From Oceaniglobus ichthyenteri (GTDB taxonomy: Bacteria; Pseudomonadota; Alphaproteobacteria; Rhodobacterales; Rhodobacteraceae): 64,000 nt of DNA. The first letter of the stretch is position 1. Every line of letters starts with the position of its first letter. The notes beneath the pieces are model-generated. The model searched no databases, was not told the origin of the DNA, and was given only the letters and a program-made list of their open reading frames with translations. Position numbers and translations under genes: made by a program. The stretch lies in NCBI RefSeq assembly GCF_003057885.1, contig NZ_QAGK01000014.1, positions 1-64,000 on the forward strand, read 5' to 3'. Shown in pieces: positions 50,891-59,726 of this stretch.

Positions 50891-53344
50891 TCACTCCTGC
50901 ACCCGTTGTACCGCGCGCAAAACCTGTTCGCCGGTCGCGGGCGCATCCAGTGCCGGATAGGTGGTGCCACAGGCCGCCACCGCATGACCGAGTGCCATCA
51001 ACGCCGAAATGCCCAACATCAACGGCGGCTCACCCACGGCCTTTGAGCGGTACACCGTTGCCGCCCGGTTCGGTTGATCCCACAACGCGACGTTAAAGAT
51101 TTCGGGCCGATCGGAACAGGCCGGTATCTTATAGGTGCTGGGCGCATGGGTGCGCAGACGGCCCGCATCGTCCCATACCAACTCTTCCGTGGTCAGCCAT
51201 CCCGCGCCCTGCACATAGCCGCCTTCGATCTGACCAATGTCCAGCGCCGGGTTCAGCGACGCGCCCGCATCGTGCAACAGATCGGCGCGCAATATACGGT
51301 TTTCCCCGGTCAAGGTGTCAATCACCACTTCGGTCACGGCGGCGCCATAGGCGAAATACAAAAACGGCCGCCCCCGCCCGGCAATCCGATCCCAGGATAT
51401 ATCAGGCGTGGCATAAAACCCCGTCGCCGACAGGGAAACGCGGTTCTGATAACACAGCGCCGCTGCCTCGGCGAAATCATACCGGGCATCGGCCACGCGA
51501 ACCTGCCCGCCCGAAAACACCACCGTGCCGGGTTTTGCCTGATGCAACCCGGCCAGAAACTCCGCCATCCTGTCACGGATCGTGTCACAGGCGGCCTGCA
51601 CCGCCATGCCGTTCAAATCCGTGCCCGATGACGCGGCGGTGGCACTGGTGTTTGGTACCTTGCCGGTATCTGTCGCGGTGATTTTTACGGCCGCAACATC
51701 CACCCCAAACCGCGCCGCGGCCACCTGTGCAACCTTTTGAAACAGGCCCTGGCCCATTTCGGTGCCGCCGTGATTCATGTGAATCGACCCGTCCTGATAG
51801 ACATGCACCAAGGCGCCGGCCTGATTCAGATGGGTCAGGGTGAAGGAAATACCAAACTTCACCGGCGTCAGCGCGATGCCTTTTTTCAACACCGGCTGTT
51901 CAGCATTCCAGGCGGCCACCGCTGCGCGCCGCGCCGTATAATCCGACGTTTCAACCAAACGGTCCACCATTTCATGCAAAATGAAATCGGTCACTGGCAT
52001 GTGATAGGGCGTGGTTTGCACATCTTCACCCGGCTCAAAATCCCCCTCAGCCGCCATGTCGCCCGTCGCCCCGCGCGAGGCAAGATCACCGTCGCCCGGT
52101 TTTTTCTTGCTCAAAATATCCTCGGGGGGGCGGCCAGAGGCCGGGGGGGCAGACAGCCCCCCTTCCACGCTATCCCCAGACGCAGGCGCGTAAAAATTCA
52201 ACCGCCGCACCTCCAACGGGTCACGCCTCACGACATGGGCCAGATGATCCAGCACCCGTTCGATCCCGACCATGCCTTGTGGGCCGCCAAAACCACGAAA
52301 GGCCGTGGCGCTTTGGGTGTTGGTTTTCAACCGGTGGCTTTCAATCCGCACATGGTTCAGCAGATAGGCATTATCGGCATGCAGCATCGCCCGGTCGGCC
52401 ACGGGCAGTGATAAATCCTGTGCCCAGCCACAGCGCGCGTATTGTACAAACTCAAGACCCAGGATCCGCCCCGCATCGTCATGACCCACGCGATAGGTGA
52501 TGCGGAAATCATGGCGTTTGCCGGTGATGGTGAAGTCGTCATCGCGGTCATAGCGCATTTTGCAGGCCCGTCCGGTGCGCCGCGCCGCCACGGCACAGAT
52601 CACCGCCAAGGCATTGCCTTGGCTTTCCTTGCCGCCAAATCCGCCGCCCATCCGGCGCACTTCGACCCGGACGCCGTGCATGGGAATGCCCAGGGCCTCG
52701 GCGACTTTATGTTGAATTTCGGTGGGGTGTTGCGATGAGGAGTGCACCACCATATCGCCGCCCTCTTGCGGCAGGGCCAGAGCCGCTTGCCCCTCAAGGT
52801 AAAAATGCTCTTGCCCGCCAATTTCGATCTGGCCGGTCAACAGATGCGGGGCCGCTGCGATGGCGGCTTCTGCGTCGCCTTTGCCATAGATGCGCGGGCC
52901 GTCCTCAAACCGGCTGTTGGCGGCAAGAGCGGCGTCAATGGTCAGGATGGCGGGACGTTCGGTATAATCGATGCGCCCCAAAGTGGCCGCCTTGCGCGCC
53001 GCAAGATGGCTGTTGGCGATCACTGCAAAAATGGGCTGACCGATGTAATGCACCGTCTCACTTGCTAACAATTCCTCATCATGGATTGAGGGGGACACAT
53101 CATTGGCAAAGGGCAGATCGGCGGCGGTCAAAACGTCGATCACGCCGGGGGCGGCGCGCACTGCGCTCAGGTCCAGCGCGGTGATCTGGCCGTGGGCCAC
53201 CGTGGCCAGTCCAAAGGCCAGGTGCAGACAATCGCCGGGCACCGGAATATCATCGACATAGCGCGCAGTGCCGGTCACATGCAGGCGCGCCGCATCATGG
53301 GGTAGCGGTTTCGTCGCCGGATCAGGAGAGCGTTGGTTATTCAT
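50891..53344 (-). CDS. xdhB: Xanthine dehydrogenase, molybdenum-binding subunit, with an embedded repeat
   Basis: 817-residue large subunit oxidising hypoxanthine and xanthine to urate. Signs: HDAARLHVTGTARYVDDIPVP near the N-terminus, RRMGGGFGGKESQ, RGFGGPQGMVGIERVLDHLA, THLNQAGALVHVYQDGSIHMNHGGTEMGQGLFQKVAQ, and KAVGEPPLMLG with the catalytic glutamate. About 50 residues between LNFYAPA and TTPYHMP (about 390-440) are not part of the usual protein. They include GLSAPPASGRPPEDILSKKK, the translation of a palindromic element at 52101-52162. The reading frame stays open. xdhC, normally next, is absent here. Start overlaps the xdhA stop by four bases. Confidence 0.94.
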   Translation of the reverse strand: MNNQRSPDPATKPLPHDAARLHVTGTARYVDDIPVPGDCLHLAFGLATVAHGQITALDLSAVRAAPGVIDVLTAADLPFANDVSPSIHDEELLASETVHYIGQPIFAVIANSHLAARKAATLGRIDYTERPAILTIDAALAANSRFEDGPRIYGKGDAEAAIAAAPHLLTGQIEIGGQEHFYLEGQAALALPQEGGDMVVHSSSQHPTEIQHKVAEALGIPMHGVRVEVRRMGGGFGGKESQGNALAVICAVAARRTGRACKMRYDRDDDFTITGKRHDFRITYRVGHDDAGRILGLEFVQYARCGWAQDLSLPVADRAMLHADNAYLLNHVRIESHRLKTNTQSATAFRGFGGPQGMVGIERVLDHLAHVVRRDPLEVRRLNFYAPASGDSVEGGLSAPPASGRPPEDILSKKKPGDGDLASRGATGDMAAEGDFEPGEDVQTTPYHMPVTDFILHEMVDRLVETSDYTARRAAVAAWNAEQPVLKKGIALTPVKFGISFTLTHLNQAGALVHVYQDGSIHMNHGGTEMGQGLFQKVAQVAAARFGVDVAAVKITATDTGKVPNTSATAASSGTDLNGMAVQAACDTIRDRMAEFLAGLHQAKPGTVVFSGGQVRVADARYDFAEAAALCYQNRVSLSATGFYATPDISWDRIAGRGRPFLYFAYGAAVTEVVIDTLTGENRILRADLLHDAGASLNPALDIGQIEGGYVQGAGWLTTEELVWDDAGRLRTHAPSTYKIPACSDRPEIFNVALWDQPNRAATVYRSKAVGEPPLMLGISALMALGHAVAACGTTYPALDAPATGEQVLRAVQRVQE
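52101..52162. repeat. GC-rich palindromic element embedded in xdhB
   Basis: Reads (plus strand) 'tttttcttgctcaaaatatcc', then 'tcggggggg', a GGCC-AGA-GGCC hairpin, and a perfect GGGGGGC-AGACA-GCCCCCC hairpin. The 50-base core is identical, apart from one base in the first loop, to the reverse complement of the element in xdhA. Confidence 0.88.
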
Positions 53345-54741
53345 GCCCGCACCTCCAGTACCCGTGTGGTGCCGCCCAGATCCTCAAGCAGATAGCGGGT
53401 CAAAAGGCCGCGCGCGACATCCAGACGATAGGTGGCGCTGGCGCGCATATCGCTGAGCGGTTGAAAATCCTGGGCCCACGCATCCCAGGCCCCGGCCACC
53501 GCCTCGGCGCCCCAGGGCTGGCCGATGATCGCTTGTTCCACATTATGCGCGCGTTTTGGTGTGCCAGCCATGCCGCCAAAGGCAATGCGCGCACCGGTGA
53601 CCCGATTGTCCTGAACCGTGATGTTGAAACAGCCGCAAACGGCACTGATGTCCTGATCGAACCGTTTTGAGATTTTATAGCATTTCAACCGGTCCTTTTG
53701 GCGCGGAAAGCTGACCGCCTCAACAAATTCGCCTGGTGCGCGGTCTTGTTTGCCATAGTCGATGAAGAAATTTTCCAGCAGGATATCGCGCCGGGTGTCG
53801 CCGTGGCGCAGATGCAATGTGGCCCCCAGGGCGATTAAGGCCGGGGGGCTGTCGCCAATCGGCGAGCCGTTGGCGATATTGCCGCCCACGGTGGCGGCAT
53901 TGCGCACCTGAACACTGCCGTACCGGCGGATCATTTCGGCAAAATCGGGGTGGTACGTGGCCATCACCGGCCACAAATCCGACAGGGTCGCCCCTGCGCC
54001 GATGCGAATGGTGGTATCGCTGACGGTGATCGCGCGCATGTCGTCGATACCGTTCAAAAACGCGATTTCGCCCAGATCGCGGTGCTGTTTCGTGACCCAC
54101 AGGCCCACATCGGTGGCCCCGGCGATCAGCGTGGCGTCCGGATGATCGGCGTACCAGCGCGCCAGATCATCGGTGGTTTTGGGTTGATAGGGGGCTGGGG
54201 GGCTGTCTGCCCCCCCGGCCTTTGGCCGCCCCCCCGAGGATATTTTTGAAACAGAAATGGGGGCGAGCCAATCGGGGATCGGTTTGTCCTGCGCGGCGGT
54301 TGCGGCGCGGATGATCGGAGCATAGCCGGTGCAGCGGCACAGGTTTCCGGCGAGTTGATCATTATGATCGGTGCGGCCATTCAGATGCGCCGTGGCCATG
54401 GAAACAATGAAACCCGGCGTGCAGAACCCGCATTGCGATCCATGATGGTCGATCATCGCCTCTTGCACCGGGTGCAATTCGCCGTCGGGGCCGGTGATGC
54501 CTTCGACGGTGGTGATTGATTTGCCGTCAAGTTGCGGCAGGAACAGGATACAGGCGTTCAGAGCGCGGTGGCCGCGATCATCGCTGATCATGACGGTGCA
54601 GGCGCCACAGTCGCCTTCGTTGCAGCCTTCCTTGGTGCCGGTCAGGCGCCGGGTATCGCGCAGCCAATCCAGCAGCGTGCGTGTGGCGGGCTGATCGGCC
54701 ACTGTCACGGTTTCCCCGTTCAGAAGAAACGAAATGCTCAT
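53341..54741 (-). CDS. xdhA: Xanthine dehydrogenase, iron-sulfur/FAD subunit, with an embedded repeat
   Basis: 466-residue small subunit. The N-terminal [2Fe-2S] domain has C40, C45 and C48 in GCNEGDCGACTV; the second cluster motifs are QCGFCTPG and LCRCTGYAPI. The FAD domain starts near ARWYADHPDATLIAGATDVGLWV and has TVGGNIANGSPIGDSPPALIALGA. The linker between the domains (residues about 163-182) is KISSGGRPKAGGADSPPAP, the translation of a palindromic element. ATG 54741 is chosen because the ferredoxin domain begins there; an ATG 14 codons earlier is not conserved. Divergent from dnaE. Confidence 0.94.
   Translation of the reverse strand: MSISFLLNGETVTVADQPATRTLLDWLRDTRRLTGTKEGCNEGDCGACTVMISDDRGHRALNACILFLPQLDGKSITTVEGITGPDGELHPVQEAMIDHHGSQCGFCTPGFIVSMATAHLNGRTDHNDQLAGNLCRCTGYAPIIRAATAAQDKPIPDWLAPISVSKISSGGRPKAGGADSPPAPYQPKTTDDLARWYADHPDATLIAGATDVGLWVTKQHRDLGEIAFLNGIDDMRAITVSDTTIRIGAGATLSDLWPVMATYHPDFAEMIRRYGSVQVRNAATVGGNIANGSPIGDSPPALIALGATLHLRHGDTRRDILLENFFIDYGKQDRAPGEFVEAVSFPRQKDRLKCYKISKRFDQDISAVCGCFNITVQDNRVTGARIAFGGMAGTPKRAHNVEQAIIGQPWGAEAVAGAWDAWAQDFQPLSDMRASATYRLDVARGLLTRYLLEDLGGTTRVLEVRA
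54197..54254. repeat. GC-rich palindromic element embedded in xdhA
   Basis: Plus strand: GGGGGGC-TGTCT-GCCCCCC hairpin (from 54197), GGCC-TTT-GGCC hairpin, 'gcccccccgaggatattttt', then 'gaaacag'. It is the inverted counterpart of the xdhB copy 2.0 kb away and lies in the linker between the iron-sulfur and FAD domains. Confidence 0.88.
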
Positions 54742-54932
54742 CACGTTGATCCGCCGCGTTCTGTTCCCTGGGGGCCAACGCACCGCTGCCCGATGCGGCG
54801 TAAAGCAGTGGTGCGACCCTTTGTAACAGCAAAGCGCGGATTGGGCGGCGGCGCAAGGGGGCGGTTGCGATATCGGCCCATGCGGCGATATCGGCGCTTT
54901 CGCCCGGCGGCGCGGCGCAATAAGCTGGCGCC

Positions 54933-57900
54933 ATGACAGATACTCCCCGATTCATTCACCTGCGCCTGCACACCGAGTATTCGTTGTTGGAAGGCGCTAT
55001 GCGGTTGAAAAAGCTGCCCAAGTTATGTGCCGATCTTGGCATGCCCGCCGTGGCGGTGACCGATACCAACAACATGTTCGCGGCACTGGAATTTTCCGTG
55101 GCCGCGGTTGAGGGGGGTGTGCAGCCGATCATCGGCTGTCAGGTCGATGTGGCCTATGACCCCCCGGCACCGGGGGAAAAACCGCGCGATCCGGCGCCGG
55201 TGGTTTTGCTGGCCCAGAACGAAACCGGCTATGGCAATTTGATGAAGCTGAATTCGGCGCTGTATCTCGACAAGGGCGGTGCGATCCCCGAGGTGAGCGT
55301 GGATGAATTGGCCGCCCATGGTGCGGGATTGATTTGCCTGACCGGTGGCCCCGATGGCCCGGTGGGGCGGTTGCTGCAGGCCGGGCAGGGGGCCAAGGCG
55401 CAGGCATTGATGGCGCGGTTGGCCGAGATTTATCCCGGACGGTTGTATGTGGAATTGCAACGCCACCCGGGCGAAGATGGCCGCGCGCCTGAGGCCGAGC
55501 GTTTGACCGAGCGGGGCCATGTGGAGATGGCCTATGCGATGGATCTGCCTTTGGTCGCCACGAACGATGTGTATTTCCCCAAGGCCGACATGTACGAGGC
55601 CCATGATGCATTGATCTGCATCGCCGATGGCGCCTATGTCGATCAGCAACAGCCGCGCCGCCGCCTGACGCCACAGCATTATTTCAAATCACCCGCCGAA
55701 ATGATTGCCCTGTTTGCCGATCTGCCCGAGGCGATTGAAAATACTGTGGAAATCGCCCGCCGCTGTGCGGTGAAATCTGTGCGCCGCGATCCGATCCTGC
55801 CGAAATTTGCCGAAAACGAAGTGGCCGAGTTGCGCCGTCAGGCGCAAGAGGGATTGGTGGAACGGCTTAAGGTTATTCCCCATGCCGCATCGGTTGAGGA
55901 ATACGAAAAGCGTTTGGAATTCGAGCTGGGCATCATCGAGGGCATGGGGTTTCCCGGCTATTTCCTGATCGTGGCGGATTTCATCAAATGGGCCAAGGAG
56001 CAGGGGATTCCGGTGGGGCCGGGGCGCGGTTCGGGGGCCGGATCGCTGGTGGCCTATGCGCTGACCGTGACCGATCTTGATCCGCTGCGATACTCGTTGT
56101 TGTTTGAACGGTTCTTGAACCCCGAACGTGTGTCGATGCCAGACTTTGACATCGATTTCTGCATGGATCGCCGGGAAGAGGTGATCAGATACGTTCAGGA
56201 AAAGTATGGCCGTGACAAGGTGGGCCAGATCATCACATTCGGCGCGCTGTTGTCCAAGGCGGCGGTGCGTGATGTGGGCCGTGTTTTGCAAATGCCCTAT
56301 GGGCAGGTGGACCGGCTCAGCAAAATGATTCCGGTTGAAGGGGTGAAACCCGTTTCGATCGAAAAGGCATTGGCGGACGAGCCGCGCCTGCGCGAGATGG
56401 CGCGCGAAGAAGAGGTGGTTGCGCGGCTGTTGGACTATGGCCAACAGGTTGAGGGGTTGTTGCGCAACGCATCCACCCACGCCGCCGGGGTGGTGATTGG
56501 CGACCGGCCCTTGGATGAGTTGGTGCCGCTGTACCAAGACCCCAGATCCGACATGCCCGCGACCCAGTTCAATATGAAATGGGTGGAACAGGCCGGATTG
56601 GTCAAATTCGACTTTTTGGGCCTGAAAACCCTGACCGTGGTGCAGAATGCCGTTGATCTGATTTTGGGGGGCGGGCGGCCCTTGCATGTGGCGGCCGATG
56701 GGCGCGAGTTATACCAGCCACCCGAGGGCGGTGAGAATGACATCAACCTGATTCCGCTGGATGATGAGGCGTCGTATAAACTGTACGCCAGCGCCAAGAC
56801 GGTGGCAGTGTTTCAGGTGGAATCCAGCGGCATGATGGATGCCCTGCGCCGGATGAAACCCACCTGTATCGAAGATATCGTCGCCCTTGTGGCGCTGTAC
56901 CGGCCCGGTCCGATGGAGAATATTCCGACCTATTGCGAGGTAAAGAACGGGCTGCGTGATCTGGAATCGATTCACCCGTCGATTGACCATATTCTGGCCG
57001 AAACCCAAGGCATCATCGTGTATCAGGAACAGGTGATGGAAATTGCCCAGGTGATGGCCGGTTATTCCCTGGGGGGGGCCGATCTGTTGCGCCGGGCGAT
57101 GGGTAAAAAGATCGCCGCCGAAATGGCAAAAGAGCGGCCCAAGTTTGAAAGTGGCGCCAAAGCCAACGGGGTTGAAAAGAAAAAGGCGACCGAGGTTTTT
57201 GACCTGTTGGAGAAATTCGCCAACTACGGGTTTAACAAATCCCACGCCGCCGCCTATGCGGTGGTGTCGTATCAAACCGCCTGGCTCAAGGCGAATCATC
57301 CGGTCGAATTCATGGCCGGGGTGATGAATTGCGATATCCACCTGACCGACAAATTGGCCGTTTACGCCGAAGAGGTACGCCGCGGGCTGAAGATTGACAT
57401 CGTGCCGCCCTGTGTGAACCGCTCGGCCGCGCCCTTCACCGTAAAGGATGGCGCGGTTGTTTATGGGTTGGGCGCATTGAAAAACGTCGGGCTTGAGGCG
57501 ATGAAGCTGATCACGAATGCGCGGGGCGACAAACCCTTTGTCACGCTGTTTGATCTGGCGCGCCGGGCCGATCTGAAACGGGTTGGCAAACGCCCGATGG
57601 AAATGTTGGCCCGCGCCGGCGCGTTTGATGAATTGGACCCGAACCGCCGCCGGGTGTTTGAATCGCTTGATGCGTTGGTAAATTATTCCGCCGCGATTTT
57701 TGAGCAGAAAAACAGCAATCAAGTGTCACTGTTTGGCGAGGCGGGCGATGATCTGCCCGAACCGCGCCTGTCGCCGGTGGGTGATTGGTTGCCTGCCGAA
57801 AAGCTGGCCGAAGAACACAAGGCGATTGGGTTTTATCTGTCCGGTCATCCGTTGGATGATTACATGGCGGCGCTGAAGCGTAAAAAGGTTACGACCCTGG

Positions 57901-58436
57901 CCGATTTGACGCTGGACGTGGCGCGCGGCCCACGGATGGCGAAACTGGCCGGGGCGGTGGCATCGCGCCAGGAACGCAAATCTGCCAAGGGCAACCGGTT
58001 TGCCTTTGTGCAATTGTCCGATCCGACGGGCCTGTATGAAGTCACGCTGTTTTCCGATGTTCTGGAAAAATGCCGCGATTTTCTTGAGCCGGGGATGAAT
58101 GTTGTCGTCACGGTTGAGGCAACGTTTGAATCGGAACAGTTGAAATTGCTGGCCCGGTCCGTGGCCCCGATTGACAGCGCCGTGGCCGATGCGGGGGGCG
58201 CGGGATTGCGCGTGTTCGTAAATGAGCAGGACGCGGTGGCGGCGGTGGCTTCGGTTTTGCAAGGGGCGATGGGCGATCAAAAGATCCGCTCGCGCGGGCC
58301 GGTGCAATTGTGCCTGATGCACCCTGAATTGCCGGGCGAAGTTGAAGTATCACTGGGGGCTGATTTTCCGGTGACACCGCAAATCAAGGGCGCCATCAAA
58401 TCGCTGGGCGGTGTTGTAACGGTTGAGGATCTATGA
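54933..58436 (+). CDS. dnaE: DNA polymerase III subunit alpha
   Basis: 1167-residue replicative polymerase. The N-terminal PHP domain opens FIHLRLHTEYSLLEGAMRL. The polymerase core has GRGSGAGSLVAYAL and the catalytic PDFDIDFC (two essential aspartates, about residues 404-410). A helix-hairpin-helix region and an OB fold follow (FVQLSDPTGLYEVTLFSDVLEK). A clamp-binding QVSLFG motif lies near residue 930. Length is typical of DnaE1. It is divergent from xdhA; a lipoprotein gene overlaps its stop by four bases. Confidence 0.97.
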   Translation: MTDTPRFIHLRLHTEYSLLEGAMRLKKLPKLCADLGMPAVAVTDTNNMFAALEFSVAAVEGGVQPIIGCQVDVAYDPPAPGEKPRDPAPVVLLAQNETGYGNLMKLNSALYLDKGGAIPEVSVDELAAHGAGLICLTGGPDGPVGRLLQAGQGAKAQALMARLAEIYPGRLYVELQRHPGEDGRAPEAERLTERGHVEMAYAMDLPLVATNDVYFPKADMYEAHDALICIADGAYVDQQQPRRRLTPQHYFKSPAEMIALFADLPEAIENTVEIARRCAVKSVRRDPILPKFAENEVAELRRQAQEGLVERLKVIPHAASVEEYEKRLEFELGIIEGMGFPGYFLIVADFIKWAKEQGIPVGPGRGSGAGSLVAYALTVTDLDPLRYSLLFERFLNPERVSMPDFDIDFCMDRREEVIRYVQEKYGRDKVGQIITFGALLSKAAVRDVGRVLQMPYGQVDRLSKMIPVEGVKPVSIEKALADEPRLREMAREEEVVARLLDYGQQVEGLLRNASTHAAGVVIGDRPLDELVPLYQDPRSDMPATQFNMKWVEQAGLVKFDFLGLKTLTVVQNAVDLILGGGRPLHVAADGRELYQPPEGGENDINLIPLDDEASYKLYASAKTVAVFQVESSGMMDALRRMKPTCIEDIVALVALYRPGPMENIPTYCEVKNGLRDLESIHPSIDHILAETQGIIVYQEQVMEIAQVMAGYSLGGADLLRRAMGKKIAAEMAKERPKFESGAKANGVEKKKATEVFDLLEKFANYGFNKSHAAAYAVVSYQTAWLKANHPVEFMAGVMNCDIHLTDKLAVYAEEVRRGLKIDIVPPCVNRSAAPFTVKDGAVVYGLGALKNVGLEAMKLITNARGDKPFVTLFDLARRADLKRVGKRPMEMLARAGAFDELDPNRRRVFESLDALVNYSAAIFEQKNSNQVSLFGEAGDDLPEPRLSPVGDWLPAEKLAEEHKAIGFYLSGHPLDDYMAALKRKKVTTLADLTLDVARGPRMAKLAGAVASRQERKSAKGNRFAFVQLSDPTGLYEVTLFSDVLEKCRDFLEPGMNVVVTVEATFESEQLKLLARSVAPIDSAVADAGGAGLRVFVNEQDAVAAVASVLQGAMGDQKIRSRGPVQLCLMHPELPGEVEVSLGADFPVTPQIKGAIKSLGGVVTVEDL

Positions 58437-59344
58437 TGGTTCAGCATCTGCGCCTGTGGCTTTCATGTGGTTTTGTCGGTTTGGCATTGGTCGGGTGTGG
58501 CGCGCCTGCGCCCACTGATGCACCTGTGCGGGGGCTGGCGGCGGAAACCGCCGGGGTGGATGCCGATGGCGAACCCATCGTGGCCGAAGCACAGGCAGAG
58601 GTTGCCGGGCCGACCGATCGCAAGGGGCTGTTTGGGTTCTTGTCGCGCAAAGCGCCCGAAGTCGATGTTGAAACCGTTGCGCCCGAAACGCAGGCCGAGG
58701 CGGAACAAACCGCCGGGCCGGAAGAGGTAGTCGCCACACCAGACGAGGCGCCGCGCCGGGGCCTGTTTGGTGGGTTGTTTGGCGGCGGGGGCGGCTCTGC
58801 GCCCACTCCGGTTGCGCTTGCGGCGAATGCGGCCCCCGGGGCAGAGGCCGCCAGCGGTGAGGTGGCGAAGGGCACGGTGTTGCCATTTGGGCAGGTTGCC
58901 AAGGTGTGTGGTTTGTCATCGGGCGAATTGGGTCAGGGCGTGGATCAGTTTCCCAAAGAGGGGCGCGCGCGGTGGCAATTGCACGACCCGGTTCCGGCCT
59001 CAACCGGAGCGCGAAGCCAGTATATCACCGGGTTCAAGGACCGCTGCGCGCGGCAGGTGACGGGGGCGATGGTACTGTTTGGCAATGCCGATGTGCACGA
59101 GGCCACGCGCTATGTATCGACCAATTCACGGCCCTATACGGCGACCGATGACGCCTATGAGAAGGTGAAATCGCGCCTGTGCGGGGTGCGCCCCGGCGTG
59201 CCCTGCCCGGCAGATCGGCAGGATCGTCTGGCCAAGGCGGTAAGTTTCGTGACGGTTTATTCGCGCTTTGGGGCGACGGATGAATGGTACGAATTGCTGT
59301 TGGTCAATGGCGAATTGGAAGCGGCATCAATGAGCGGGCTGTGA
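58433..59344 (+). CDS. Lipoprotein of unknown function (303 aa)
   Basis: Lipoprotein signal peptide with lipobox LVGC (cysteine near residue 22), a low-complexity acidic/proline-rich region (about 25-130) with repeats of the KGLFGFLSRK / RGLFGGLFGG type, then a folded C-terminal half: VAKVCGLSSGELGQGVDQFP, ARSQYITGFKDRCARQVTGAMVLFGN, RYVSTNSRPYT, CPADRQDRLAKAVSFVTVYSRFG. I do not recognise the domain. The start overlaps the dnaE stop (ATGATG; either ATG possible). Confidence 0.82.
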   Translation: MMVQHLRLWLSCGFVGLALVGCGAPAPTDAPVRGLAAETAGVDADGEPIVAEAQAEVAGPTDRKGLFGFLSRKAPEVDVETVAPETQAEAEQTAGPEEVVATPDEAPRRGLFGGLFGGGGGSAPTPVALAANAAPGAEAASGEVAKGTVLPFGQVAKVCGLSSGELGQGVDQFPKEGRARWQLHDPVPASTGARSQYITGFKDRCARQVTGAMVLFGNADVHEATRYVSTNSRPYTATDDAYEKVKSRLCGVRPGVPCPADRQDRLAKAVSFVTVYSRFGATDEWYELLLVNGELEAASMSGL

Positions 59345-59400
59345 GGGTTCGTCGGATGACGCTCGGCGGACGCCGTCGCCCCACCCGCCGTCCCACGGCC

Positions 59401-59607
59401 TTACCAGTGGGGTGGGCGATCATCGGCCAGAGGCACGCTGCCGCCTTCGCTCAGCTCGCGCTCGGCCTCGCGCTGCATCACCATCGCCAGGCGGCGTTCG
59501 ACCCGTTCCAGGCGCTGGGCATGGTCGGTGACGATATCTGACAAATCATCCACCACCCGGGTCAGGTGGGCGATGCGTTCTTCCAGGGCGTGGCGGTCTG
59601 TATCCAT
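59401..59607 (-). CDS. slyX: SlyX-like protein (68 aa)
   Basis: 68 residues, mostly one coiled coil (LEERIAHLTRVVDDLSDIV, then QRLERVERRLAMVMQ), ending DDRPPHW. The length, coiled coil and PPH-W/Y ending are the SlyX pattern. Function unknown. It is divergent from hisS, and its stop lies 56 bases from the end of the lipoprotein gene on the other strand. Confidence 0.82.
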   Translation of the reverse strand: MDTDRHALEERIAHLTRVVDDLSDIVTDHAQRLERVERRLAMVMQREAERELSEGGSVPLADDRPPHW

Positions 59608-59726
59608 GACCCAGATGTATCACCCGCGCCGCGATACACCAGCCCTGTTTACACCCGCCCCCCGCTTGCCCCCACGCCGCCCTTCCGCTAGACGCAGCGC
59701 CAACACCGCAGCACCGTGAGGGAACG

